DNA from: Rapana venosa
Taxonomy: Eukaryota; Mollusca; Gastropoda; Neogastropoda; Muricidae
DNA length: 64,000 bases
Direction: 5' to 3'
Assembly (NCBI GenBank): GCA_028751875.1
Contig: CM054157.1
Location: 347,322 to 411,321 of the forward strand
Below are positions 20,699-29,965 of the stretch, piece by piece (the stretch's first letter is position 1; every line of letters starts with the position of its first letter). Below the pieces are notes generated by a model. The model ran no database searches. It saw nothing but the letters and a program-made list of their open reading frames with translations, and had not been told where the DNA came from. A program made the translations under genes and the position numbers.

Positions 20699-21407
20699 TG
20701 CATATATACATATATATACATATAATATTTACACTACGCTCTCCTTTCTTCCCCCTTTCCCTCAAGGTAACCCTCTCCCCCCACCCCTACCCAGCACCAA
20801 GACATCAACAAATGCCATCAATGAAGTCAGATGGGCTTTGCCGGAAAATACAAACACCTTTAAAAAAAACACACCCCAACTCCCCCACCCCTACCCCATC
20901 CTTAAACCTCCCAGCTGTCACCCCAAACAAAACTATACTTAATGAAGGGTTGCCTTCTGTCCTGCCGACAGCTGTGCCCTGATCCTTCTCTGACGATGTC
21001 TTTTCCCCGGGTTCTTTTTCTTCGTCCTATTATCTGACGCATTGCTGACAATGAACAGAAAACATCACTCACACATTCATCTTGACTGACTGCGATAAAA
21101 AAAAATCAGAATCAGTAGACAACGTTGCAATTTCATCTTGTATGATTTCTTGTTTACTTTTAAACCAAAAGTTTGGTTTTCATTTGGGGCGGAGGAGGTG
21201 TTGTTTTGTTCTTGTTTTCTTGTCGTTTTATTTTGTTTCGCTACATTGCTTGTTGGTATCTTGCTAGGTAGATAGGTTGATTGGTAAGACAGATAGATAG
21301 GTAGATAGATACATAGGTAGGTCGTTATTTATCCAATCATTCTTTTATTTCCAGGAGAATGGAATCCTCTGTGGTCGGCGGGGCTATAAAAACAGGATTG
21401 AATAGTT
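20699..21407. other. Interval without a recognised gene
   Basis: Begins with a TATA-rich patch (20699-20728). Two overlapping plus-strand frames with Pro- and Thr-rich ends start inside LINE D and have no recognisable domain. GATA/GGTA repeats occur at 21265-21325. Confidence 0.45.
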
Positions 21408-21714
21408 TTGGATAGGATAATGGAATAAACACTCATGTCATTTTACATCCAATTAGTGTGTATATGAAGTTTGTGGATTTTGTCATCTGTTCCCACTGGC
21501 ACAAATGGCCAACTCTTCCGAAAGGCGCAATAGGTTTTAAAGTGCGCACAAGAAGATCACGGGATCTCGGTTTATAGTCTCATCCGAAGGAGTTTTGGGG
21601 AGAGTGGAGTCGGAACCGATGTTAACTCCAGCGGAAAAATCCTCTTAAACGAGAATCAACCCGGGTGAACAGATCACGAAAACATCACTCTAACCACCAG
21701 GCTATCCCGTCCCC
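21408..21714 (-). mobile_element. SINE family 1, full length
   Basis: On the minus strand it runs from GGGGACGGGATAGCCTGG (head) through ACCCGGGTTGATTCTCG (B-box region), GTTAACATCGGTTCC, CTATAAACCGAGATCCC, GGAAGAGTTGGCC and AATGACATGAGTG to TTCCATTATCCTATCC. All body blocks are present, so it is one of the most complete copies. Confidence 0.88.
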
Positions 21715-21715
21715 G

Positions 21716-22130
21716 CAGTTGATACTGGGCAGGTGGTAGATAGGTAATTGGTATCAGGCAGGTGATAGGTAATTGGTATCAGGCAGGTAATAGATAGGTA
21801 GTTGGTATCAGGCAGGTGGTAGATATGTAATTGGTATCAGGCAGGTGGTAGATGGCAGATGGAAGATATTTGGTATTAGGCAAGTGGTAGATAGGTAATC
21901 GGTCTCAGGCAGATGGTAGATAGGTAATTGGTATTAAGTAGGCAAGTAGAGGTAGGTAGTTGCTAGACAGGTATGTAGATAGGTAAATCAGTCATGCATG
22001 ACATTAGACAGACTGTAGTATGTAGTAGATAGGTATTAGGCATGCTGGGAGGTAGAGAGATAAGTTGGTATGTAGACAGGTAGGTCAGATGGTAGATAGG
22101 TATTTAGGTAATAGATAGGCAGGCAGATAG
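21716..22130. repeat. Degenerate 29-bp GGTA/GATA minisatellite
   Basis: Units such as AGGCAGGTGGTAGATAGGTA followed by ATTGGTATC recur, decaying rightwards into GGTAGATAG-type sequence. Confidence 0.85.
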
Positions 22131-22370
22131 ATGCATAAGTAGTACATTGATTAATTAATTGATTTATTGTTTGATTTACATTGATTGTCTGTTTCAATAA
22201 TTGGAACGTACACTAAATAGCTGGTTCTATATGAATGTAACATCTATTTGGCTGTGTTATTTTCGAGTCAGTTAAATATTGTTAATATGTGAAACTTGGC
22301 TTTCATTTTCTTAGTGCCTATCGTTCTCCACTTAAGCAGAGTTTTCCATCATATTTCATTTAGTACCATC

Positions 22371-22492
22371 TACTTCCTGTCCATGTCTGTACTTCCTGTC
22401 CATGTCTGTACTTCCTGTCCATGTCTGTACTTCCTGTCCATGTCTGTACTTCCTGTCCATGTCTGTACTTCCTGTCCATGTCTGTACTTCTT
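22371..22492. repeat. 19-bp minisatellite, about 6 copies
   Basis: Perfect repeats of CTTCCTGTCCATGTCTGTA. The 240 bp to the left (22131-22370) are AT-rich with no gene seen. Confidence 0.95.
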
Positions 22493-22571
22493 GGAATGTA
22501 ACAGCTGTTCTTGTCGTAAGAAAGCTGACCTGACATCCCAGTGATTGGTGTTGCTTATTCTCAAGGCTTGA

Positions 22572-23290
22572 GGGCAGGTTAATAGGCAGACAGAGACAGG
22601 AGACAGGCAGACAGAGACAGGAGACAGGCAGACAGAGACAGGAGACAGGCAGACAGAGACAGGAGACAGGCAGACAGAGACAGGAGACAGGCAGACAGAG
22701 ACAGTAGACAGGCAGACAGAGGCAATAGACAGGCAGTAGACAGGCAGTAGACAGGCAGACACAGGCAGTAGACAGGCAGTAGACAGGCAGTAGACAGGCA
22801 GTAGACAGGCAGACAGAGGCAGTAGACAGGCAGTAGACAGGCAGTAGACAGGCAGACAGAGGCAATAGACTGGCAGACAGAGGCAATAGACAGGCAGACA
22901 GAGGCAATAGACAGGCAGACAGAGGCAATAGACTGGCAGACAGAGGCAATAGACAGGCAGACAGAGGCAATAGACAGGCAGACAGAGGCAATAGACAGGC
23001 AGACAGAGGCAATAGACAGGCAGACAGAGGCAATAGACAGGCAGACAGAGGCAATAGACAGGCAGACAGAGGCAATAGACAGGCAGACAGAGGCAATAGA
23101 CTGGCAGACAGAGGCAATAGACAGGCAGACAGAGGCAATAGACAGGCAGACAGAGGCAATAGACAGGCAGACAGAGGCAATAGACAGGCAGACAGAGGCA
23201 ATAGACTGGCAGACAGAGGCAATAGACAGGCAGACAGAGGCAATAGACAGGCAGACAGAGGCAATAGACAGGCAGACACAGGCATAAGAC
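22572..23290. repeat. 21-bp minisatellite, about 34 copies
   Basis: The main unit is GGCAGACAGAGGCAATAGAC plus A. A block with GACAGGAGACAG variants lies at the left and shorter CAGGCAGTAGA units lie at 22735-22860. Because 21 is divisible by three and the unit has no minus-strand stop, all three minus frames stay open for about 270-320 codons with a seven-residue cycle (LPLSACL or equivalents). These are not called as genes. Confidence 0.95.
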
Positions 23291-23304
23291 AGGGAGCCAC
23301 ACAC

Positions 23305-23675
23305 ACATGAAGGTAATATACTTTGGCAAAGTGATGGGGATTTCAGCTGTTGAAGGCAGGGACAGATTCTGAGATGAAACAGCAAGGGGAAAATGCTAGC
23401 TTTGAATAGGTATGTCTAGAGGCTGGATTTGAAGGTGTCATAGGTAGGTTTTTAGCAAAAGGAGATAGGGAGGTCGTTCCAGATCAATGGACGAGAGGTA
23501 GAGGTAGAGGAGCGACAGCCTAGGGGAAAGTGTTTGAATCTAGGTGTTGTAAGCACATGGCGTCTGCAGCAGAGCAGAGGGAACGTGAGGGAGTGTACAG
23601 GTGAAGACATTCACAGAGGCAGGAGGGTGCTGTGTTGTGGAAACATTTGTATCAGAGGGTACTGACATACACATA
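23305..23675 (-). mobile_element. L2-like LINE, 3' fragment
   Basis: On the minus strand it matches the 3' coding end and start of the 3' untranslated region of the L2 elements at 37227 and 48380. Shared words include CTTGGCAAAGTGATGG-type sequence near the right of the minisatellite, GTTCCAGATCAATGGACC-like sequence and AGAGGGTACTGA. It has no long open frame. Confidence 0.78.
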
Positions 23676-24059
23676 GAGTATGTTCATGACAAAATTTGGC
23701 CAAACGGAACCATACCATAGTTACAAAATAGAGACAATCGAAAATAGTGTCAAACTAATTTGCAGGCCATAAGAGTCCACAACAATAACAAGAAGAGAGA
23801 TTGCGGTAACACAGTGACAGAAAAGCAATTAGAGTTGGTACAGGTACATGAGGGATGTTTTGGGGAGTATAATATCCCAATGCGAGACTGACACATGGAC
23901 ACAAGTCTCTCTACAAGTGCTTTCTGTACCCGTGTGGACAGTGCAGTAAGGTTCTGCAAAGCCAAACATCTCTGTTCATAATAACATGGACCGAGGGTTG
24001 CATCATCTTGCAGTTTGGTCGCTATTCTTTTTTATTGTTAGACGGAAAGAGCAAAGACG
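23676..24059. other. Interval without a recognised gene
   Basis: About 385 bp. A 71-codon minus-strand frame shows no recognisable domain. Confidence 0.4.
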
Positions 24060-24115
24060 GTTTTCTTGGACATCCTTGTAAGTGTCATAAGTAGGTTTTT
24101 GACGAAGAGAGAGAA
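24060..24115 (-). mobile_element. Small L2-like fragment
   Basis: AAGTGTCATAAGTAGGTTTT followed by GACGAAGAGAGA matches the AAGTGTCATAACTAGGTTTC segment of the L2 copy at 48419. It is too short to classify alone. Confidence 0.45.
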
Positions 24116-24298
24116 AGAGAGAGAGAGAAAGAGAGAGAGAGAGACAAATAAATACACATATATACATACATACATACATACATACATACATACATACATA
24201 CATACATACATACATGTGCACACATATGCACTCATGTGCATGCATGCTAAAATATATACATTAACACATGTACACACAGAAGCACAAACATCCTCACT

Positions 24299-24392
<94 letters not shown>

Positions 24393-24395
24393 TTT
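24116..24395. repeat. (GA)n, (CATA)n and (CA)n microsatellites
   Basis: GA-rich tract to 24143, CATA run at 24163-24213, and a perfect CA run of about 88 bp at 24304-24391. Confidence 0.96.
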
Positions 24396-24434
24396 CGTCT
24401 AATATCACTTTAAGTGAACAGACGTAAAATTGAA
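24396..24434 (+). mobile_element. 3' tail of an I-like LINE between CA arrays
   Basis: CGTCTAATATCACTTTAAGT followed by GAACAGACGTAAAATTGAA differs at two bases in 39 from the 3' end of LINE C (minus strand, 59764-59719). No coding sequence is attached; CA repeats flank it on both sides. Confidence 0.7.
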
Positions 24435-24436
24435 CA

Positions 24437-24438
<2 letters not shown>

Positions 24439-24527
<89 letters not shown>

Positions 24528-24570
24528 TACACACACACACACACGCGCGCGCGCGCGCGCGCGCGCGCGC
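24439..24570. repeat. (CA)n then (CG)n
   Basis: CA repeats broken by single CATACA units, then an alternating CG run of about 28 bp (24543-24570). Confidence 0.97.
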
Positions 24571-24620
24571 AATCAGAGATACTCGTTCAACACGTGAAGC
24601 CAGTTAAAAAGAAAGAAAGA

Positions 24621-24739
24621 AGTCATTCCTGAAGTCTGTGCTTCTCATGCATAACAATGAGACAGGGGGCGCTAAAAGGGGCAAAGGGGCATAACCTGTC
24701 CGAGCACTCACCCAGGAACGTTTCACTCCTGCTCCTCAA
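24621..24739 (-). repeat. Short interspersed repeat 'TTTGGAAAG', copy 3
   Basis: Contains CTTCTCATGCATAACAATGA, GACAGGGGGCGCTAAAAGGG and CATAACCTGTC. Its GACTT end faces the CG/CA array about 50 bp to the left. The TTTGGAAAG end is degraded (CTCCTCAAA). Confidence 0.75.
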
Positions 24740-24969
24740 AAGGGTGACACTCGTCTGTGACTGGCTTTATCTTGGTGGCCGAGATCTGACCGTTCCTTGT
24801 CCTGCGCTATCAGCAAAACTGATGGCGGGGTGTAAGCCAGAAGAGCAGACAGGACACAGAAGCAGTAAAATTTGTTGAAAGCCTTGTTTCAAACAGGTAA
24901 ACAGTTCTAGAATAGAGTCTACAATTTCATATAAAAATGCTGCTTCATTTCCATCAAATACAAACTTGA

Positions 24970-25200
24970 AGGGAGGGAGGGGTAGGTGAGGGAGGGGTAG
25001 ATAGGGGGTAGATAAAGGGAGGATATAGTTTGAGGGAGGAGGGGTTAGGGGAAAGAGAAGGGGGTAGATCAGGGGAAGAGGGGTAGGTTGGGGGCTTGGT
25101 TAAAGGAGGAGTAAGTTCCGGGTGGAGGGGGTTAGGAATTGGTAGCGTTAATGAGGGGGTAGGTAGAGTAGGGGTGCTGGGGAGGGGGTAGTAAGGAGCA
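24970..25200. repeat. G-rich degenerate tandem repeat
   Basis: GGGAGGGGTAGGTGAGGGAG-type units with many GGG and GGGG runs spaced by 2-7 bases. The 230 bp to the left (24740-24969) hold no recognised feature. Confidence 0.85.
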
Positions 25201-25427
25201 GCAGCCGCTAGTCCCTAACCCTGAACTATTTTGGTTCAGAGCTGACATTGCACTCTGTCTGCCTGCCCATCTTTCTGTCTGTGACAGTGCTGATCATTAT
25301 TTCTGCCAGCCTGTTTGAGTGCGTGTTTGTCAGTCTGTCTGTCGTGCTCGTTTTGTGTCTCTCCCTTAAACATATCTTGCTCACAATTTATCTGTTTATC
25401 TAAAGCTCGTCTGCGTGTCTGTATGTT

Positions 25428-25541
25428 TGTGTTTGCGCGCGCAAACACACACGCACGCACGAACACACGCACGCACGAACACACGCACGCACGCACGCAC
25501 GCACGCACCCACGCACCCACGCACGCACACACACACCCACC
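25428..25541. repeat. (CACG)n tract with 22-bp palindrome
   Basis: Opens with the perfect palindrome TGTGTTTGCGC/GCGCAAACACA (25428-25449), then CACGCACG repeats to 25541. Confidence 0.93.
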
Positions 25542-25574
25542 TATCATGATTTCCTCTGTATAATCCACAATTGA

Positions 25575-25692
25575 GGAGAAGTTGTCTTTCCCAAAGGTTG
25601 CGCTTCTCATGAATAGCAATGAGGCAGGGGGCGCTACAAGGGACAAAGGGCCATAACATGTCCCTGTGGTATTCACTCTGCCTTTCCAAATG
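25575..25692 (-). repeat. Short interspersed repeat 'TTTGGAAAG', copy 4
   Basis: Contains CTTCTCATGAATAGCAATGA, GGCAGGGGGCGCTACAAGGG and CATAACATGTC, ending GCCTTTCCAAATGG. Its opposite end leads through AGGAAATCATGATAGGTGGG (minus strand) into the CACG array. Confidence 0.8.
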
Positions 25693-25794
25693 GAATATAA
25701 TTATTGAAGTATCATTGTTGTTTTTCTTATAGCAGAGAGCTTAATAATTATTTCCTTCTCAGCTTTAGTAGCAAAATTGTCATAGCTTTCCCGT

Positions 25795-26190
25795 AGTCCA
25801 TTAGACTGAAGACTTTGCAGCCAGCTTCCTCCACTCCTCGCGTTTCTCAGCTTTTCGCAGCATGTGTTCCACTCAAGGCCAGTCCACTCTCTGGTGTGGT
25901 CTTCCCATCGTTTTCTCTGTCTGCCTCTTCGTCTCCCTCCTTGTACTGTTCCCTGTAGGACAGTCTTGGCCAGTCCAGATGTTCGTGTGACGTGCCCGTT
26001 TCACATCAGGATGCGTTTTTTCACTGAAGTCAGGATTTCTTCTATGGCTTTTTCAATTTTGGTTATCACCCCCTCGTTATGTAAGTGATCTCTGCATGAG
26101 ATACCAAGAAGTTTGCGAAAGATTCTGTATCCGTACAAGCATCCTTTTTTCAATATCTGCTGTTTTTGTCCACGTTTGAGAGACAAAAAA
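25795..26190 (-). pseudogene. LINE C-terminal fragment, RTE-like
   Basis: The minus-strand frame (26318-26001) contains CLYGYRIFRKLLGISCRDHL and a Glu/Lys-rich helix ending KKRILM and a TGA. The same frame continues NGHVTRTSGLAKTVLQG, GRQRKRWEDHTREW and TCCEKLRN. The R-I-x-[WL]-x-GHV-x-R and RWEDH order is typical of the region after the RT core in RTE-type LINEs. The first residues of the long frame (26318-26200) are unrelated low-complexity sequence. The copy is broken by one stop and one later shift. Confidence 0.72.
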
Positions 26191-26639
26191 AAAGTAGACA
26201 TGACTAAGGAACGCATCAGTCTCATCTTGATGTTGGTTAAAATCAGCACAACACAAAAACAAAAACCATAAAAAGACACACCAACCCCCCCCCCCCCCCA
26301 CACACACACACCAAACAATCAAAAGTTATCTGACCCAAGAGCCACTCTGACCCTCCCCCAGTGTGAATGTTTTCTTTGTGTGTTGTGGTCTTTGTCTGTG
26401 GAGGAAAACAATGCAGAACACCAAGCTGGAGACAGAGAGAATATGAACAGTCAAAGAATGTGGAGAAACTCCCAGAACTTTGAGCAAAAGCAAATGTTGA
26501 TCTGTGTGGAAAATGAGGACATGGACAATGACTGACGTCAGCATAATTATCAGGTCGATGGTTTGGACTTACAGTACCTCATTCGCCTGTGGACGGTAGC
26601 ATGACTGACCTGAACATACCCAGCATGTACTCTGAAGCC
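26191..26639. other. Interval without a recognised gene
   Basis: Contains a C homopolymer followed by CA repeats at 26284-26312. No domain seen. Confidence 0.45.
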
Positions 26640-26808
26640 TGAAAAAAAGGGATTCTACCCAGCCTGAAAAAGGGGGTCTTCCCAGCCTGAAAAAGGGGGT
26701 CTTCCCAGCCTGAAAAAGGGGGTCTCCCCAGCCTGAAAAAGGGGGTCTTCCCAGGCTGAAAAAGGGGTCTCCCCAGCCTGAAAAAGGGGGTCTCCCCAGC
26801 TTCATCCC
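26640..26808. repeat. 23-bp minisatellite, about 7 copies
   Basis: Units of GAAAAAGGGGGTCTTCCCAG plus CCT, with TCTTCC/TCCCC alternatives. Minus-strand frames read FFRLGRPPFSGW cycles. Confidence 0.93.
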
Positions 26809-27010
26809 TTCCAAAGACCTGTCTGATGAAAAGCAGTGCAGTGCCTTCAGGACTGTCAGGGAGGAAGAAGCCATCAGAAGTCAGGTTCATGTCTGTCAGA
26901 CCTAACAGTTATATTGCGAGCAGAGGGTTGTGAACAGTATCGGTTCAAACAGAGAGCTGGCTGTCTGGCGATATCTGCTGTCCACAGGCACTGCCTGCAT
27001 GACCCGGTAT

Positions 27011-27071
<61 letters not shown>
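27011..27071. repeat. (GA)n microsatellite
   Basis: A perfect GA run of about 60 bp. Flanks at 26809-27010 and 27072-27470 show no recognised gene. Confidence 0.97.
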
Positions 27072-27073
<2 letters not shown>

Positions 27074-27475
27074 TGTCTTGTCTCCTCCTTTCAAACGCTC
27101 AGAGAGCAACCACTCAACTTGTGCTTTTAAAGATTAAAAACTACAACAGCACCCAGGAAAAACTTCCACACAAAAATATCAGGCGGAAAAGAACACTTGG
27201 CACAGACAACATGTGTATGGAGGAAGAGTAAGAGGGCACTTCTGATGAGGCAAGCATAACAAAACACTATGATACAGCATGTAAGAGGATCAACGCTTTA
27301 CCAGTGCTTGGTTTTGCTTCTGTTTGGTTACATGTTTATTTATTTCTCTATTCCTTTTCTATATCCAAAAGCTGTAATTCATCTATCTTAGTTTTTGAGC
27401 TATCTTATTTTGATTCTTTCCTATTTTTAATGTGGACAGAGCTAACCTTACTGCTTGCATTTTCCACTGTCTGTG

Positions 27476-27596
27476 TCTGTCTGTCTGTTTATCCGTTTGT
27501 CTGTCTGGCTGTCGTCCGTCCGTCTGTCTGTCTGTCTGTCTCTGTCTCTCTCTTTCTCTCCCCCTCTCTCTCTCTCTCCCTGTCTCTCTCTCTCAA
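27476..27596. repeat. (CTGT)n and (CT)n tract
   Basis: CTGT-rich, then CT/CCTCT-rich sequence. The 300 bp to its right (27597-27896) show no recognised gene. Confidence 0.93.
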
Positions 27597-27896
27597 CAAG
27601 AAGAGAAAAATCGAAAATCTGATTAGATACACCAAGAAAGGAAACTTCAGAGAGGAATCTCCAAGGAACATTAATGACAACAGGAGAGAAACAGTGCGGG
27701 AAACACAGGCCTGAATAACAGTTTTAAAACGGAAAAAGGGAACAGGTTTTTAGGTGCACCCATCATCACATCACACCCACCAACCCTGAAAGCTGACACC
27801 GGTAAGAAGATCACACTCTGAATGCTTTCCTTCTGTTTTCACTGTGCAACTATTCTTCTGGTTCTTGCCCTGCTGTTTCTCTCTGTGTCTCTGTGT

Positions 27897-27934
27897 ATTG
27901 TATTGTATTGTATTGTATTGTATTGCATTGTATT
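27897..27934. repeat. (TATTG)n pentanucleotide repeat
   Basis: About seven TATTG units directly before the start of the plus-strand L2 copy. Confidence 0.95.
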
Positions 27935-28557
27935 ATAGTTCTCGACAACACACTCTCTATGAAAAAAATCATCACCCAGACCTGCCAGTCCTGCTACTAT
28001 CAGTTATGGCGCATAAGCGCAATTCGCAAATATCTGTCCACTGATGCAACATCCAAGCTAGTCACATCTCTTATTCTGTCACGTTTGGACTACTGTAATT
28101 CTCTTTTGGCTGGTCTACCAGCATCATCCATCCACTCCCTTCAATGCGTTCAAAACTCTGCAGCTCGACTGGTCCTAAGAGAGAAAACATGAACACATCA
28201 CTCCTCTTTTGCGATCTCTTCACTGGCTACCTGTCTCACAAAGAGTGAGGTATAAGATCAATACCCTCTGTGTCAAACGTCTCCACAAATCTGCACCCTC
28301 TTATTGTAAATGTGTTCACCTGTACACTTCATCTCGTTCCCTTCGTTCAACCGCTGACACTATGCGCTTTCGAACTCCCAGATTCAAACAAATCACTGTT
28401 GGCCGAGGCTCGTTCTCTGTTTCTGGTCCATTCATGTGGAATAACCTCCCTCTATCCCTTTTGTAAAAAGCCTACATTTGACACTTTCAAATCTAGCCTC
28501 AAAATGCACTTATTTCCTATCTGATGTCCTTGTTTTTGTGAGTATGTGCGAGCGTGT
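27935..28557 (+). mobile_element. L2-like LINE (+), left part of an interrupted copy
   Basis: Plus-strand sequence encodes the post-RT part of an L2/CR1-like protein: DNTLSMKKIITQTCQSCYYQ, then RLDYCNSLLAGLPASSIHSL, then [16 protein letters not shown]. At least two frameshifts are present (near 28190 and 28270). The copy is 5'-truncated at a TATTG array. After its stop near 28520 it runs about 35 bp into the 3' untranslated region and is then interrupted by the minus-strand copy. Confidence 0.85.
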
Positions 28558-28750
28558 ATAATAATAATAATAATAATAATATATGGAATTTATATAGCGC
28601 TGAATCTTGTATAAAAAACAAAAACAAATCGAAGCGCTTGCACTCAAATCATTTTCACGCATGTAACTTTCCTTAAACATATGAACAACAGATTTGAAAT
28701 CCATGCAGGCGCACGCACGTACGCACGCACGCACGCACACGCACACACAC

Positions 28751-28809
<59 letters not shown>

Positions 28810-29327
28810 GCACACATACACACACACACACTTGCGAACAAACTTAGGAGGTGAAGGATGCTGTTGAAAGTTAGGGACAGATATGAGGGGGAAAAGTCTC
28901 AGGTAGGAAATAAGTGTGTTTTGAGGCTGGTTCAAGGCATCAAGTGAACGCTTTTGGCGAAGTGAAAGAGGGAGGTCATTCCAGGTGGATGGACCAGAAA
29001 CAGAGAAAGAGTGATGGCCAACAGTGGTTTGTTTGAATCTGGGTGTTAAAAAGCACAAAGTGTCTGCGGCTGAACGAAGGGAACGGGATGGAGTGTACAG
29101 GTGAAGACAGTTACAGAGATAAGAGGGTGCAGATTTGTGGAGACATTTGAAACAGAGGGTATTGATCTTATACTCCAGTCTTTGTGAAACAGGCAGCCAG
29201 TGAAGAGATCGCAGAAGAGGAGTGATGTGTTCAGATTTTTTCTTTCTTAGGACCAGTCGAGCTGCAGAGTTTTGTATGCGTTGAAGCGAGTGGATGGATG
29301 ATGCTGGAAGGCCAACCAAAAGAGAAT
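28558..29327 (-). mobile_element. L2-like LINE (-) inserted in the plus-strand copy
   Basis: On the minus strand it starts inside [20 protein letters not shown] and continues through [19 protein letters not shown] to the coding end. A CA-rich 3' untranslated region follows (28735-28830). It ends at its left with GCGCTATATAAATTCCAT-like sequence and an ATT/AAT tail (28558-28580). The stop codon region reads into frame with unrelated sequence, so the 377-codon frame is not a natural protein. Confidence 0.85.
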
Positions 29328-29450
29328 ACATTGGATATGTGTTATTTCTAATATTTTGTGGAAGGTTGCATATGTGTAAATGATTTGAATGCAAGCGCTT
29401 CGATTTGTTTGCTTTACAAGATTCAGCGCTATATAAATACCATAAAGTAG
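29328..29450 (+). mobile_element. L2-like LINE (+), right part of the interrupted copy
   Basis: Plus-strand GCAAGCGCTTCGATTTGTTT, AAGATTCAGCGCTATATAAA and TACCAT match the 3' end of the L2 family. The preceding GCATATGTGTAAATGATTTG resembles the sequence upstream of the tail in the copy at 36960. This is therefore the missing 3' end of the copy that begins at 27935. Confidence 0.78.
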
Positions 29451-29488
29451 TAGTAGTAGTAGCAGTAGTAGTAGTAGTAGTAGTAGTG

Positions 29489-29537
<49 letters not shown>

Positions 29538-29557
29538 TAGTAGTAGTAGTATATTGT
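29451..29557. repeat. (AGT)n trinucleotide repeat
   Basis: About 35 AGT units with single variants, placed exactly at the 3' end of the L2 copy. It may have grown from that element's short tail repeat. Confidence 0.95.
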
Positions 29558-29574
29558 ACACCACTTTCACAGCA

Positions 29575-29768
29575 GAGTTCTCTGCGTGAAATCCGGGTGC
29601 TCTTCCCCAGGGAGCAGCGCCACCCATTTTTCCCTGCCTGCAACTCAGTCTGTTTCCCTATCAGAATGACTTTTCATCTCATACGAAGGACTTTGGCATT
29701 CAGTTCGATCTTTTTGCCAATCTAGGAAGAAAGGGCAAGGCTGGGAATGGAACCCTAAACCTCATGGT
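29575..29768 (-). mobile_element. SINE, variant body type
   Basis: Minus strand: a head with GGGTTCCATTCCCAGCC (B-box-like), then CCTTTCTTCCTAGATTGGCA and TGAATGCCAAAGTCCTTCG. The 52486 copy has the same CCCAGCC-x-CTTTCTTCCCAG order, so this is a variant of the same family. The left part (AAATCCGGGTGCTCTTCCCC) matches, from memory, a repeat common in gastropod DNA. Confidence 0.6.
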
Positions 29769-29774
29769 TTATCT

Positions 29775-29965
29775 GTTTACAGTCCTGCCACCTTCCTTCT
29801 TAGACGCCCCTTCAAGGGGATTCTTCCCCTGGAGTTAACATCAGAGCCAGCTCCACTCGGCTCCACTCTCCTGAAAGTCCTACGGATGAGACCAAAGTCC
29901 CGTGTGTGAACGCACGCACATCTTGCGCAATCGTTAAAACCTATACCGTCTATTGGAAGAATAGC
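29775..29965 (+). mobile_element. SINE family 1, body fragment
   Basis: CAAGGGGATTCTTCCCCTGG, GTTAACATCAGAGCCAGCTC, GATGAGACCAAAGTCCCGTG and CATCTTGCGCAATCGTTAAA are in family order. The head and the 3' end are missing. Confidence 0.78.

Noticed and set aside
22572..23290. A CRISPR-like array
   Set aside because: Units are contiguous without unique spacers and the context is eukaryotic; this is a minisatellite.
22356..23306. A 316-codon minus-strand frame with a seven-residue Leu/Ser/Ala/Cys cycle
   Set aside because: It is the reading of two minisatellites; the other two minus frames are open over the 21-bp array as well.
28510..29643. A 377-codon minus-strand frame as one protein
   Set aside because: It joins an AGT/ACT repeat translation, an L2 fragment and a CA-repeat translation, so it is not a natural protein.
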